30,926 bases of DNA from Bacteroidetes bacterium QH_10_64_37 (GTDB lineage Bacteria > Bacteroidota > Rhodothermia > Rhodothermales > Salinibacteraceae), in the NCBI GenBank assembly GCA_003023105.1, contig PXSZ01000035.1, positions 1-30,926 of the forward strand. Reading direction: 5' to 3'. The position numbers and the translations under genes are program-made. The notes under the pieces are model-generated. The model searched no databases, was not told the origin of the DNA, and saw only the letters and a list, made by a program, of their open reading frames with translations. The number at the start of each line of letters is the position of its first letter. The stretch's first letter is position 1. Shown piece after piece: positions 7,473 through 16,358 of the stretch.

Positions 7473-8390
7473 GTGTCTACGAATAATCCCTTTTTCGCCG
7501 GCCTCGATGCTGGGGGCTCCAAGACGATGCTTCTCGCAGAGTGCGCAGGCTGTTCGGAGCGGATTGATCGTCACGGTCCCGGCGCCAACCCCCAGCGGGT
7601 GGGCGTCGACTCGTCGGCCCGGACCCTCGCCACCCTGGTTCGGGAGACCCTCCAGTCCCATCGCCCCATCGATCACCTGTCGGTCTGCGCGGGGGTGGCC
7701 GGCGCCGGGCAGCCGACGGAACAGGAGGCCCTCGCTGATCGGCTCCGCCGGGTCCTCGGGAACGATGCGGACTCGGTGCATGTGCAGGTAGTGCACGATG
7801 CCTCCATTGCCCAGGACGCGGCCTTCGGCTCGGAGAGCGGCCTCGTCGTCATTGCCGGGACGGGCTCCGTGGTGTTTGCTCGGGCGCGAGACGGCACGAC
7901 GCGCAGGATCGGCGGATGGGGACATCTCCTGGGGGATGAGGGCAGCGGCTACGCTGTCGGCCGGGCGGGCCTGCAGGCCGTCGCAGACACCTTCGACGGC
8001 GGCCCCGACACGTCGCTTCGGGCTCGCGTTGCCGAGCAATACGACGTCGACGAGCGGGACGCCCTCATCCACTGGGTCTACCAGGACGAGTTTGCGCTCC
8101 AGAACGTGGCGCCCCTCGTGATTCAAGCGGCGGCGGACGGCGACTCGGTGGCCTCCGAGATTCTCGCTTCCCAGGCCGACGAGCTCACGCACCAGATCGG
8201 GTGGCTGATCGATGCAGTGGACGACATTGCGCCCCGCATCGCGTTGCTCGGGGGCATGTTTCGGAACGAGCACTACGTGCGGGTTCTTCGCCGCACCCTT
8301 CGCCGCCGGGTGCCGGACTGGTCCGTGGAGGTTCTTCGGCGCGAGCCAGTGGTGGGGGCGCTTCGCCGGGCACGCCGCTTGGGGCAGTAA
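7473..8390 (+). CDS. BadF/BadG/BcrA/BcrD-type ATPase, likely N-acetylglucosamine or N-acetylmuramic acid kinase
   Basis: This 305-residue cytoplasmic protein has the ASKHA sugar-kinase motifs in order: phosphate-1 loop GLDAGGSKT (residues about 10-18), VHDASIAQDAA near residue 108, phosphate-2 loop IAGTGSVVF near 129, and GGWGHLLGDEGSG near 147 with the usual Gly-rich turn. This size and motif set match the GlcNAc/MurNAc kinase branch rather than benzoyl-CoA reductase subunits, which occur with other subunits not seen here. With the NagZ-like hydrolase and symporter upstream, the likely role is phosphorylation of an imported amino sugar. A MurQ etherase and a NamZ-type muramidase, found in comparable clusters elsewhere, are not in this window. 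The start is a GTG at 7473, directly before the first family strand. Confidence 0.85.
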   Translation: MSTNNPFFAGLDAGGSKTMLLAECAGCSERIDRHGPGANPQRVGVDSSARTLATLVRETLQSHRPIDHLSVCAGVAGAGQPTEQEALADRLRRVLGNDADSVHVQVVHDASIAQDAAFGSESGLVVIAGTGSVVFARARDGTTRRIGGWGHLLGDEGSGYAVGRAGLQAVADTFDGGPDTSLRARVAEQYDVDERDALIHWVYQDEFALQNVAPLVIQAAADGDSVASEILASQADELTHQIGWLIDAVDDIAPRIALLGGMFRNEHYVRVLRRTLRRRVPDWSVEVLRREPVVGALRRARRLGQ

Positions 8391-8427
8391 CGGTTTTGGT
8401 TTCTTTAACGTCTACTCTCGTTCCACC

Positions 8428-9750
8428 ATGAGTGCCTACACTCGACGCGAGTTTCTCGAAACAAGTTCGGCGGGTCTTGCGGGAGCGGGCCTGTCGGGGG
8501 CCGTCTCCCAGGAATCACGTTCTGAGGCCTCGGTACCGCCGAGCGACCGCCTCCGCTTCGGCGCCATTGGCATCAACGGGATGGGGTGGACCGACACGAA
8601 CGCCCTTCTCGGGATCGACGGGGTCGAGTGCACGGCCCTCTGCGACGTGGACCGCAACGTCCTTGAGAAGCGGGCCGCTGAGCTGGAGGAACAGACCGAC
8701 ACGACCCCCGATCTCTACGAGGATTACCGGCGCCTGCTGGAGGACGACGCTCTCGACTTTGTCGTCATCGGGACGCCGGACCACTGGCACTGTCTGCAGA
8801 TGGTCCACGCCTGCCAGGCGGGGAAAGACGTGTACGTGGAGAAGCCCCTGGGCAACTCCATCGCCGAGTGCGACGTCATGCGACGGGTCGCCGAGAAGAC
8901 GGGACGCGTCGTGCAGGTGGGCCAGTGGCAGCGCAGCAGCGATCACTGGCAGAGGGCAGTGGAGTACCTAAATTCGGGGGCGATAGGCACCGTCCGCCAC
9001 ACGAAGGCCTGGTCGTACGTCGGCTGGAAGGACCGGCTGCCGAAAAAACCCAATCAGGAGCCGCCGAAAGGGGTCGACTACGACATGTGGCTGGGCCCGG
9101 CCCCTGAGCGTCCGTTCAACCCCAACCGGTTTCACTTCACCTTCCGGTGGTACTGGGACTACGCGGGGGGCCTGATGACCGACTGGGGCGTGCACCTCAT
9201 CGACTACGTCCTGAAGGGAATGAGCCTCGACAATCCCCAGTCCGTTGCCTCGATGGGGGGCTCGTTCGGGTATCCGAAGGGGGGCCGCGAGACGCCGGAC
9301 ACCCAGCAGGCCCTCTATCGGTTCGGCGACGTTACGATGGTGTGGGAGCACGCTGTGGGGATTTCCAATGGGCCCTACAACCGCGGGCACGGGGTGGCCT
9401 TCATTGGCAACAACGGCACGCTCGTCATTGACCGCAGTGGGTGGGAGGTCATCCCGGAGGTTGAGGATGGGCAGTACGAAACCGAGGCCCTTCCGCCCCG
9501 GGACGGGGAGGGAGGGCTCGACGCCCACGCGCGCAACTTTGTGGCCTCGATTCGCGGGGACGAAACCCCCAACGCCCCGGTCGACGCGGCGGCCAACACT
9601 GCCGTGAATGCCCACCTCGGCAACGTGGCCTTCCGGGTAGGGCGGGACGTGGCGTGGAACGCGGAGAGCCGGCGCTTTGTCGAAGACCCTGAGGCCAACG
9701 ACCTCGTGCAGCCTTCCTACCGGGGCCCGTGGAATCTCCCTACCGTGTGA
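8428..9750 (+). CDS. Tat-exported Gfo/Idh/MocA family oxidoreductase
   Basis: This 440-residue protein starts with a twin-arginine signal (TRREFLETSSAG, residues about 5-16) and is probably exported folded with its cofactor. The NAD(P)-binding Rossmann motif GAIGINGMG is at 45-53. The family Glu-Lys-Pro signature is at E138-K139-P140, where the Lys is the usual catalytic residue. The C-terminal alpha/beta domain holds conserved W and H residues (DYAGGLMTDWGVHLIDY). Such exported oxidoreductases act on sugars or glycosides, often oxidising the C3 hydroxyl. The DUF1080 gene 103 bp downstream supports a role in 3-keto-glycoside chemistry. The start at 8428 is chosen because the Tat motif begins there; longer in-frame extensions overlap the preceding kinase gene. 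The gap to that gene is 37 bp. Confidence 0.92.
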   Translation: MSAYTRREFLETSSAGLAGAGLSGAVSQESRSEASVPPSDRLRFGAIGINGMGWTDTNALLGIDGVECTALCDVDRNVLEKRAAELEEQTDTTPDLYEDYRRLLEDDALDFVVIGTPDHWHCLQMVHACQAGKDVYVEKPLGNSIAECDVMRRVAEKTGRVVQVGQWQRSSDHWQRAVEYLNSGAIGTVRHTKAWSYVGWKDRLPKKPNQEPPKGVDYDMWLGPAPERPFNPNRFHFTFRWYWDYAGGLMTDWGVHLIDYVLKGMSLDNPQSVASMGGSFGYPKGGRETPDTQQALYRFGDVTMVWEHAVGISNGPYNRGHGVAFIGNNGTLVIDRSGWEVIPEVEDGQYETEALPPRDGEGGLDAHARNFVASIRGDETPNAPVDAAANTAVNAHLGNVAFRVGRDVAWNAESRRFVEDPEANDLVQPSYRGPWNLPTV

Positions 9751-9853
9751 GCCGCCCGTGTGACCTTTTCACCACGGGAAGAACGCATTCGGGAAGGATG
9801 CGCCCGGCCTCTCCCCGTCCGCTCTCCCCTCGTATATTCCCCCGATAGGAACA

Positions 9854-10630
9854 ATGTCTACGTCGTCTTCGCGTCTCGCCCTGCTCACGCTCATCCTCGG
9901 CCTATCGCTTCCGCTCCAGGCGGCAGCTCAGTCCCGGGCTCCGGTGCACTGGGCCGTCCACGACTCGACGCGGGCCCGGCCGCCCGTCGTGGAGCCCGGT
10001 CCGGCGCCCGCTGAGCCACAGTCCGCCCCGTCGGACGCCGTCGTCCTTTTTGATGGCACCTCCCTCGACGCCTGGGAGCATCCGGACGGGAGCGCACCCT
10101 CGTGGACCGTGCAGGCAGGCGAATTCTTCGCCGTAAAGCCTGGGAGCGGATCCCTTCAGACCAAGAAGGGATTTGGCGACGTGCAGGTGCACCTTGAGTG
10201 GATGGTGCCGCCCTCGGTGGAGGGGGAGGGACAGGAGCGCGGCAACAGCGGTGTGTATCTGATGGGGGCGTACGAGGTGCAGGTGCTCGATTCTCACGAG
10301 AACTCCACGTACGCCGACGGCCAGGCTGCGGCCGTCTACGGGCAGTATCCCCCGCTGGTCAACGCCACGCGCCCGCAGGGGGAGTGGCAGGCGTACGACA
10401 TTGTCTTTCGGCGACCCCACTTCGACGAGGACGGGGACGTGGTGGCCCCGGCCCGCATGACCGTCTACCACAACGGGGTGCTCGTGCAGGACCGCGTGGA
10501 GCTGACGGGGCCGACGGCCTACCAGGCGCGCCCGCCGTACGAAGCGCACGAATCGCGCCGGCCGCTTCGGCTTCAGGATCACGGCAGCCCCGTTCGGTTC
10601 CGTAACATCTGGCTGCGCGAGCTGGAGTAA
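9854..10630 (+). CDS. DUF1080 / 3-keto-disaccharide hydrolase domain protein
   Basis: This 258-residue protein has an N-terminal signal peptide (hydrophobic core LALLTLILGLSLPL, cleavage near AAAQS). A spacer is followed by one DUF1080 concanavalin-like domain starting at VVLFDGTSLDAW (residue about 63). Family landmarks are visible: the fully conserved W, FGDVQVHLEW, RGNSGVYL, YEVQVLDS, and the C-terminal LQDHGSPVRFRNIWLREL. Characterised members cleave glycosides whose C3 has been oxidised to a keto group. It is probably periplasmic or surface-exposed, working after the Gfo/Idh/MocA enzyme encoded just upstream. The ATG at 9854 follows AGGA with short spacing, one of the few possible ribosome sites here. 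It is the last plus-strand gene before a run of minus-strand genes. Confidence 0.92.
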   Translation: MSTSSSRLALLTLILGLSLPLQAAAQSRAPVHWAVHDSTRARPPVVEPGPAPAEPQSAPSDAVVLFDGTSLDAWEHPDGSAPSWTVQAGEFFAVKPGSGSLQTKKGFGDVQVHLEWMVPPSVEGEGQERGNSGVYLMGAYEVQVLDSHENSTYADGQAAAVYGQYPPLVNATRPQGEWQAYDIVFRRPHFDEDGDVVAPARMTVYHNGVLVQDRVELTGPTAYQARPPYEAHESRRPLRLQDHGSPVRFRNIWLRELE

Positions 10631-10825
10631 AATGCGCTCCCGTTTCCTGCTCCACACCCAGTGTGACGCGCAGAATTTCGACACGCGGAAATCGCACGGT
10701 GCGCCGGCGACCGAGCGACCGGGTCCCATCGCCGTCGCCATTCGATTTGGGGCGGCCATCCGGCGGCTGTGAGGCCGAACCGGCGTGCCCAGCGCAAGAC
10801 GGAGGCGATTGCCCGGAGAGGAGCT

Positions 10826-13800
10826 CTACTGGTGGGTAGCCACCTCCTGTGGGGAGGACCGCATCTCGAAAAGATCGAGGGACGCATCGTTGTTGGCCAC
10901 CACGACAAGCGGAGTGTCCGATGTAGACACGAACAGTAGATCCCGCACGTCGTCGGGTGCAGAGAACCCACTTTCGGCGGAACGCTGGGCGTCGAACGTC
11001 AGGTTGCCCCGGTTCAGCAGGAGAGCCCCCTTCCCCGCGTCCGCAGGGCCCCACGGCTTCCGGACCGTGAAGTCGTTGCCCGCCAGGAGCACGTCGGGAC
11101 GACCGTCTTCGTTTACGTCGTGCACGACGATCCCGCGCGTCGGGGAGAATTGCGTCTCAACCGGCAAATCGTGACGCACGAAGGTGTCGTCGTCCCGCTG
11201 CTCGAACACGCTGGTCCGGAAGGTGTGCGCCTTGAGACGCCGGGCTGTCTTTCGCTGGTGCTCCGTGAGGAGGTCGTCCATCGTGGCCTCGGCGTATGCC
11301 TCGTACGTGGGGAAGCGGGTCCGGAGCATGGACAATTCGTCCATCAGCCGGTCGCGCCGGGGCGCCGGATACTCGGTGCCGTCGACGTAGTGGCTGAGGA
11401 TGGGCTCGATGCGTCCGTCCTGGTTGAAATCACCCGCGTAGACGGAGGCCGGTACACCGGGCCGGGCCTGGATTTGGGCGTTCCCCCCTCGGTTGCCCGC
11501 CACGATGTCGAGATCGCCGTCCCCGTCGAGGTCGGAAACCGCGAGGCGATTCCACCAACCGTTCGAGCGGTCCAGGCCGAGCTCGGCCGTGATCTCGGTG
11601 AACGCCGCCCCGTCGCCGACTCGAAACACCCGGAGGGGCATCCATTCGCCAGCCAGGAGGAGCTCCTTCGCCCCATTGCCGGTCAGGTCTCGCCAGCGGG
11701 CGTCCGTCACCATGCCGGGCCGCTGGAGGGCCGCAGCGGCCTGGGCCGTTACGTCCTCGAATGTACCCCCCCTGTTCTGCAGCAGGTAGCTGCGGGGCGG
11801 GAGCGGATAGTTCACCGCCCGCACCCGCCCCCCCACGAAGAGGTCGGGGTCGCCGTCCCCGTCGTAGTCGTGGGCCGCCACCGTGCCGCCGCTGCTCTCG
11901 ATCGCCGGGAGCGCGTCGTCGGGGGCCGCCTCGAACGATCCGGTACCGTCGTTGAGGTAAAGCCGATCCCGGTAGGCTTCGGCACGCACCTCCGAGCGGC
12001 CACCGCTTACGACGTACAGGTCCGAGTCGTCGTCCCCATCGACGTCCACGAAGGTGGCGGCCACGTCCTCGTAGGCCTCGTCCGACGCGAAGGCGTCGAC
12101 CGAGGTCCTGGCAAACGAGCCGTCGGGGCGCTGCACAAAGAGGGCCGACGACTGGCCTTTCGCGCCGCCCACAAACACGTCGTCGCGACCGTCGCCGTTG
12201 GCGTCCCCCCGCGCCAGGGCCGGGCCGAGGCGCGCGAGCATGTGCGGCATGAGCGGCTCGTTCCGATAATCCTTATACGGATTCTCGTCGTGTGCGAAGG
12301 CCAGTCCGTTCTGCTTCGGCGCGACCGGTTGCAGAGGACGGTTCGGCGGCCGTTCCGAGCCGGGATCACTCGGCTGGGCCGCCTCTTGTTGCAGCGTGAT
12401 CGTCTGATCGGCGTGGACGTTCGAAAGGGTTTGACGGGTCTGGTCGGGCCAGGTCACGGTCACGTTCACCGTGTCGGCCGCCCCGAGTCCAAAGGTCAAG
12501 ACCGGCTCTACTGACGACTGGAAGCCCCGAGACAGCACCATTTCCTGGAAGAGGGGGTCCACGTCGGGTCCCATGACCCGCACCTTTGCCCCAATGCCGA
12601 GCTGGTTTTGGCGCTCCCCCTCGAGCGCGACGCGTAAAAAGTGGTGGTCCGTCTGGGCCCGGGCGTTGTTGCGATAAATCCAGGCCTCCTCGTCGATATT
12701 GTTGACCACGAGGTCGAGGGCGCCGTCCTGGTTGAGGTCCGCGTAGGCGGCCCCGTTTGAAAATCCTTTCTGATTCACCCCCCACGCGGCCCCTTTCCTC
12801 TCGAACGTCAAATCGCCCTGATTGCGAAAGAGGTCGTTTGGAATCGGCGTCGAGGGGATGCTGTCGACGAGCGTGTAGAGCGCCTCTTCACTCATTCCTT
12901 TTTCTTGCAACGCCGGCACGTAATCGGAGAACTGAAAGTCCTTGTTGGTATAATCGTACCGGATGCCGTTCGTGACGTAGAGGTCCTTGTGCCCGTCCAG
13001 ATCGAAGTCGGCGAAGAGCGGGGCCCAGCTCCAGTCCGTGCTCGAAACTCCGACAAGCTGCCCGATCTCGCTGAAGCTGCCGTTTCCGTTGTTCAGTTGG
13101 AGCACGTTTCGGACGTACTGGTACTCCGTCCGGGACTGTTGCCCGACGTTCAGAAGCTTCCGGCGACGATTGCTCTCGGGGAGCATGTCCGCCACGAAAA
13201 TGTCGGGACGGCCGTCGTTGTTGTAGTCGGCAATGTCGGAGCCCATCGACGAGCGAGAAATGTGGTCGAGCCGGTCGTGGATCACTTCGTCGAAGGTCCC
13301 GTCCCCTTGATTCATATAGAGCCGGTCCTCCACGTTGAAGTCATTGGCCACGTAGACGTCCGGCCAGCCGTCGCGATTGAGGTCGCTCACTGTCGCGCTC
13401 AGTCCGAACCCAATCGCGTCGTTTTTCAGCCCGGCACTCTCCGTCACGTTGACGAACGTTCCCGTCCCCGAAGAGTCCACGTCGTTCCGGTACAACTGAT
13501 CGTTCGCGAACGTCCGGCGTTGCTGTAGGGTAGACTGGACCCCGAGCCGGGAATCCCGAATGGGCGGATTGTTCAGGAGATACAGGTCGAGGTCTCCGTC
13601 CCGGTCGTAGTCGAAGAACGTGGCGTGGGTCGAATACGCCGGGGCATCGAGCCCGTATTCGGCAGCACGCTCTGTGAAGGTCCCGTCCCCGTTGTTGACG
13701 TACAGCTTGTTGCGCCGGTGATCGGCGCCAATGCGGCCCGACTTGCACACGTAGATGTCGAGAAGGCCGTCCCCGTTTACGTCCCCCATCGTCACTCCTG

Positions 13801-14155
13801 TCGTCCAGCCGGTGGAGTCCTGCACGCCGGCTTCTTCGGTCCCGTCCTTGAACTGGAAATTGCCCTGGTTCAGGTACAGGGCGTTCGCCGCCATGTTGGC
13901 GGTAAAGTACAGGTCCGGTCGCCCGTCGCCGTTTACGTCCCCGGCCGCGACGCCCCCACCGTTGTAGAGATAGGTGTAGTTTAGTACGTGCCGCCCCGGC
14001 CGCCCCTCCACTTCATTCGCGAAGGTGACGCCCGTCGAGTCTGAGGGAAGATGCGAGAACAGCGGCTCCTGGGAGGAAGACTCGCACGCGGCGAGGGCCC
14101 CGAATACCAGTGTCCCGAACACCAGTGCAACGACGAGAAAGCGCGTCCACTTCAT
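10826..14155 (-). CDS. Large FG-GAP/VCBS-repeat lipoprotein with ASPIC/UnbV domain
   Basis: This 1109-residue protein has a lipoprotein signal with lipobox LAAC near residue 23 (from MKWTRF), so it is probably anchored to the outer membrane. At least 13 Asp-rich calcium-binding turns of the form D-x-[DN]-x-D-G-x-x-D are spread across the protein (for example DVNGDGRPDLY, DYDRDGDLDLY, DLDGDGDLDIV). These are typical of beta-propeller FG-GAP proteins. An ASPIC/UnbV domain sits at about 517-590 and divides the protein into two propeller-like halves. Such proteins are frequent beside SusC/SusD pairs in Bacteroidota and Rhodothermota, but their function is unknown; a glycan-binding or surface role is inferred. 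The start is the ATG ending at 14155, because the longer frame upstream has no signal peptide. Confidence 0.9.
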   Translation of the reverse strand: MKWTRFLVVALVFGTLVFGALAACESSSQEPLFSHLPSDSTGVTFANEVEGRPGRHVLNYTYLYNGGGVAAGDVNGDGRPDLYFTANMAANALYLNQGNFQFKDGTEEAGVQDSTGWTTGVTMGDVNGDGLLDIYVCKSGRIGADHRRNKLYVNNGDGTFTERAAEYGLDAPAYSTHATFFDYDRDGDLDLYLLNNPPIRDSRLGVQSTLQQRRTFANDQLYRNDVDSSGTGTFVNVTESAGLKNDAIGFGLSATVSDLNRDGWPDVYVANDFNVEDRLYMNQGDGTFDEVIHDRLDHISRSSMGSDIADYNNDGRPDIFVADMLPESNRRRKLLNVGQQSRTEYQYVRNVLQLNNGNGSFSEIGQLVGVSSTDWSWAPLFADFDLDGHKDLYVTNGIRYDYTNKDFQFSDYVPALQEKGMSEEALYTLVDSIPSTPIPNDLFRNQGDLTFERKGAAWGVNQKGFSNGAAYADLNQDGALDLVVNNIDEEAWIYRNNARAQTDHHFLRVALEGERQNQLGIGAKVRVMGPDVDPLFQEMVLSRGFQSSVEPVLTFGLGAADTVNVTVTWPDQTRQTLSNVHADQTITLQQEAAQPSDPGSERPPNRPLQPVAPKQNGLAFAHDENPYKDYRNEPLMPHMLARLGPALARGDANGDGRDDVFVGGAKGQSSALFVQRPDGSFARTSVDAFASDEAYEDVAATFVDVDGDDDSDLYVVSGGRSEVRAEAYRDRLYLNDGTGSFEAAPDDALPAIESSGGTVAAHDYDGDGDPDLFVGGRVRAVNYPLPPRSYLLQNRGGTFEDVTAQAAAALQRPGMVTDARWRDLTGNGAKELLLAGEWMPLRVFRVGDGAAFTEITAELGLDRSNGWWNRLAVSDLDGDGDLDIVAGNRGGNAQIQARPGVPASVYAGDFNQDGRIEPILSHYVDGTEYPAPRRDRLMDELSMLRTRFPTYEAYAEATMDDLLTEHQRKTARRLKAHTFRTSVFEQRDDDTFVRHDLPVETQFSPTRGIVVHDVNEDGRPDVLLAGNDFTVRKPWGPADAGKGALLLNRGNLTFDAQRSAESGFSAPDDVRDLLFVSTSDTPLVVVANNDASLDLFEMRSSPQEVATHQ

Positions 14156-14329
14156 TTTGTGCTGCGGTTGGATTTCTTTTGCAGGACGGATGCGCCGCCC
14201 TCCCTTCCATTCCACACGACAGCCCTCCCCGATCCCGGGCAAATACCGTCGTCGGCCCGGACCAGGGAGGGCTGCCGAAAGAGCGAAAATGATTTCCGAA
14301 CGTGCGAGGACGGCCTCGGTGTGAACGAG

Positions 14330-14366
14330 TCGGTGTGTGTTCCCAATTCGGTGTGCGTTCCCCAAT
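14330..14366. repeat. Tandem 18-19-bp duplication between SusD and FG-GAP genes
   Basis: TCGGTGTGTGTTCCCAAT (14330-14347) is followed immediately by TCGGTGTGCGTTCCCCAAT (14348-14366). A third partial TCGGTGTG lies just before (about 14316). The repeat falls in the interval between the SusD stop (14388) and the FG-GAP start (14155). It may be a slippage duplication or paired binding sites. Confidence 0.7.
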
Positions 14367-14387
14367 CAGGACCCGCCCCAGTATGCC

Positions 14388-16306
14388 CTAGTATCCGGGG
14401 TTCTGCTGCAGCACCGGCTCGCCCTCCTTAACGCTCAGGTCGATCTGGCGCTGCGGAATGGGAAAGACCTCGTTTTTGTCCGTGGTGAAGTCCCCCCCGG
14501 CGAGGTTGTTTCCGGGACCCGGGCCCTCCACCTCGAACCGATAGTAGTTGGCGAGCTGGCGATCCGCAATTCCCCAGCGCACGAGGTCATAGAAGCGTGC
14601 TTCCCAGAGAACGAGCTGTAGGGCTGCACGTCGTAGTCCGGCAGCACGTACTCGTTCCAGTTGTCGATAGTGCCCGGGTCGCCTCCAAGGAAGACGAACG
14701 TGGATTGTCGGTCCGTACGCACGACCCAGTCGTACTGACTGGGACTGGTGGCGAGCATTTCGGACTCGCTGTCCACCACGGCCGTCGCGAACTCCTTGTT
14801 CAGGTCGTTGGTCACCTTACTTTCGGGGTTCCCGGCGCGGTTGCGCACGCGATTCACGTACGACAGGCCCAGGTCGCCCTGTCCCAGCTCGGCCTTGGCC
14901 TCCGCCGCCATCAGCAGGACGTCGGCGAACCGGATGACTTCGTAGTTCACTGCCGACCCGGTGGCTCCCCAGGCATTGTCGGCCCCGAACTGGTCTCGCT
15001 GGGCGCGCCGGTAGACGTGTTTCTTCGGGGAGTAGGGGCCGCCCGATGACTGCTCCCGGATCCACAGGTTTCCCGGGTGAGGGCCCCAATCGAGATAAGG
15101 CGCGCCTCTCCGGCCCACGGACCACTCCAGCCGCGGATCGAGGGTCTGGGATCCCAGCGAGAAGGGAGCATCCGCGGCGATGCCTTGATCACTTTTCACG
15201 GACGTTCCCGTCGACCGAGGATCCTCCGCGCTTATGTTGAGGGGGCGACCCTGGTCGTTGACTCGGAAGGCGTTCACGAACCACTGAGACGGCTGGAAGA
15301 AGCCGCAGCAAATGAAGGGGCTCGCGCCCCCGTGCGGATAGTTGAGCACAGATCCCCCCCGAGAATTTCCAATTTGACCCGAACCATCGGGTCCGGTGTT
15401 CTGGATGGCAAACACCGATCCGGTGTTGTTCTCCGTGGCCGGATTGAACATGTCCTGGTACGCAGTCGTCAACTGGAAGGGTTGGCCCTTCGCGTTGTTG
15501 CCACTCTGAATGACCTCTTCAAACTCGGTGAGGGCCTGGTCCCACTTCTCCCGGTACAGGTACGTCTTGCCCAGGTACGCCTGCGCGGCCCACCTGTAGG
15601 CCCGCCCCACGGCGGAGGGCGTATTCGGCAGGTTGTTTTTTGCAAACTGGAAGTCCTCCTCGATCTTGCTCCAGATGTTCGGGGCATTCTCCCCGGTATT
15701 CGGCTGGTTGAAGTTGTCGGTCGTGTCGCTGATCCAAGGCACATTGCCGAAATTCCGCTTCAGGTCGAAGTAGAAGTGCGCTCGCAGGAATCGAGCCTCC
15801 GCTTCCATCCGGGTCCGCGTCGCCTCACTGACGTCGGCCTTTGGGAGCAGGGAAAGTACGTCGTTCGCCCGGGAGATGCCTTCGAACAGGGCCTTCCACT
15901 TCGTATTGAAGTACCCGACCGACGGATCGTGCTGCATCTGCGCGATGGTCAGGATCACGCCCTGGTCGCCCGACTCGCTGCCCTTGTAGGCCTCGCCGCC
16001 GGCCACCGTGCCGTACACCCAGTTGTCCTGGGCGCTCTCCCAGGCCGCGCCGCCCCCAATCGAACCCGTGAAGTCGGCCTTCCGATTCTGATTTAGGGCG
16101 GAGTACGCGGCAATCAAAACGGTTTCAATGCCTCCCTGCTTGTTCGTAAGCACCTGTTCACTGACGGCGCCCCGCGACGAACGGTCCAGGAAATCGCCGT
16201 TAAAGAGGTCGCAGGCCGACAGGGCGAGCCCGAAGACGACAATGAGAACCACCCCGACGAGTGCAGATTGGGATGCGCGCGCGTCGATTAGCTGATTCAA
16301 TCTCAT
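14388..16306 (-). pseudogene. RagB/SusD family nutrient-uptake lipoprotein with a -1 frameshift near its C-terminus
   Basis: The full frame would be about 639 residues, normal for SusD. From the ATG ending at 16306 come a signal peptide and lipobox (ALSAC), a conserved N-terminal region (FLDRSSRGAVSEQVL), TPR-like helices including ARFLRAHFYFDLKRNFG, and VIRFADVLLMAAEAKAELG. Near 14602-14612 the frame changes: the original frame runs into HASMTSCAG, while the next frame continues with the genuine SusD ending EARFYDLVRWGIADRQ, then NEVFPIPQRQIDLS and QQNPGY, stopping at 14388. One missing base explains both pieces, and the total length (1919) is one short of a multiple of three. If real, the protein ends in about 57 wrong residues; otherwise this is a sequencing error. 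SusD normally works as the lid of the SusC channel encoded 52 bp upstream. Confidence 0.85.
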
Positions 16307-16358
16307 GGTGTCTCTGATGTCTCGATAAAGTGCGTGGAAGAGGCGGGGAGGGAGCCGT

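Noticed and set aside
8212..8427. Longer N-terminus for the first Gfo/Idh/MocA oxidoreductase
   Set aside because: It would overlap the kinase gene and push the twin-arginine signal into the interior; the ATG at 8428 places the signal at the start.
11120..12514. A 464-codon plus-strand open frame
   Set aside because: Antisense to the FG-GAP lipoprotein gene; composition is that of a shadow frame and the opposite strand shows clear Ca-binding repeats.
15077..16096. A 339-codon plus-strand open frame
   Set aside because: Antisense to the SusD gene and without domain resemblance.
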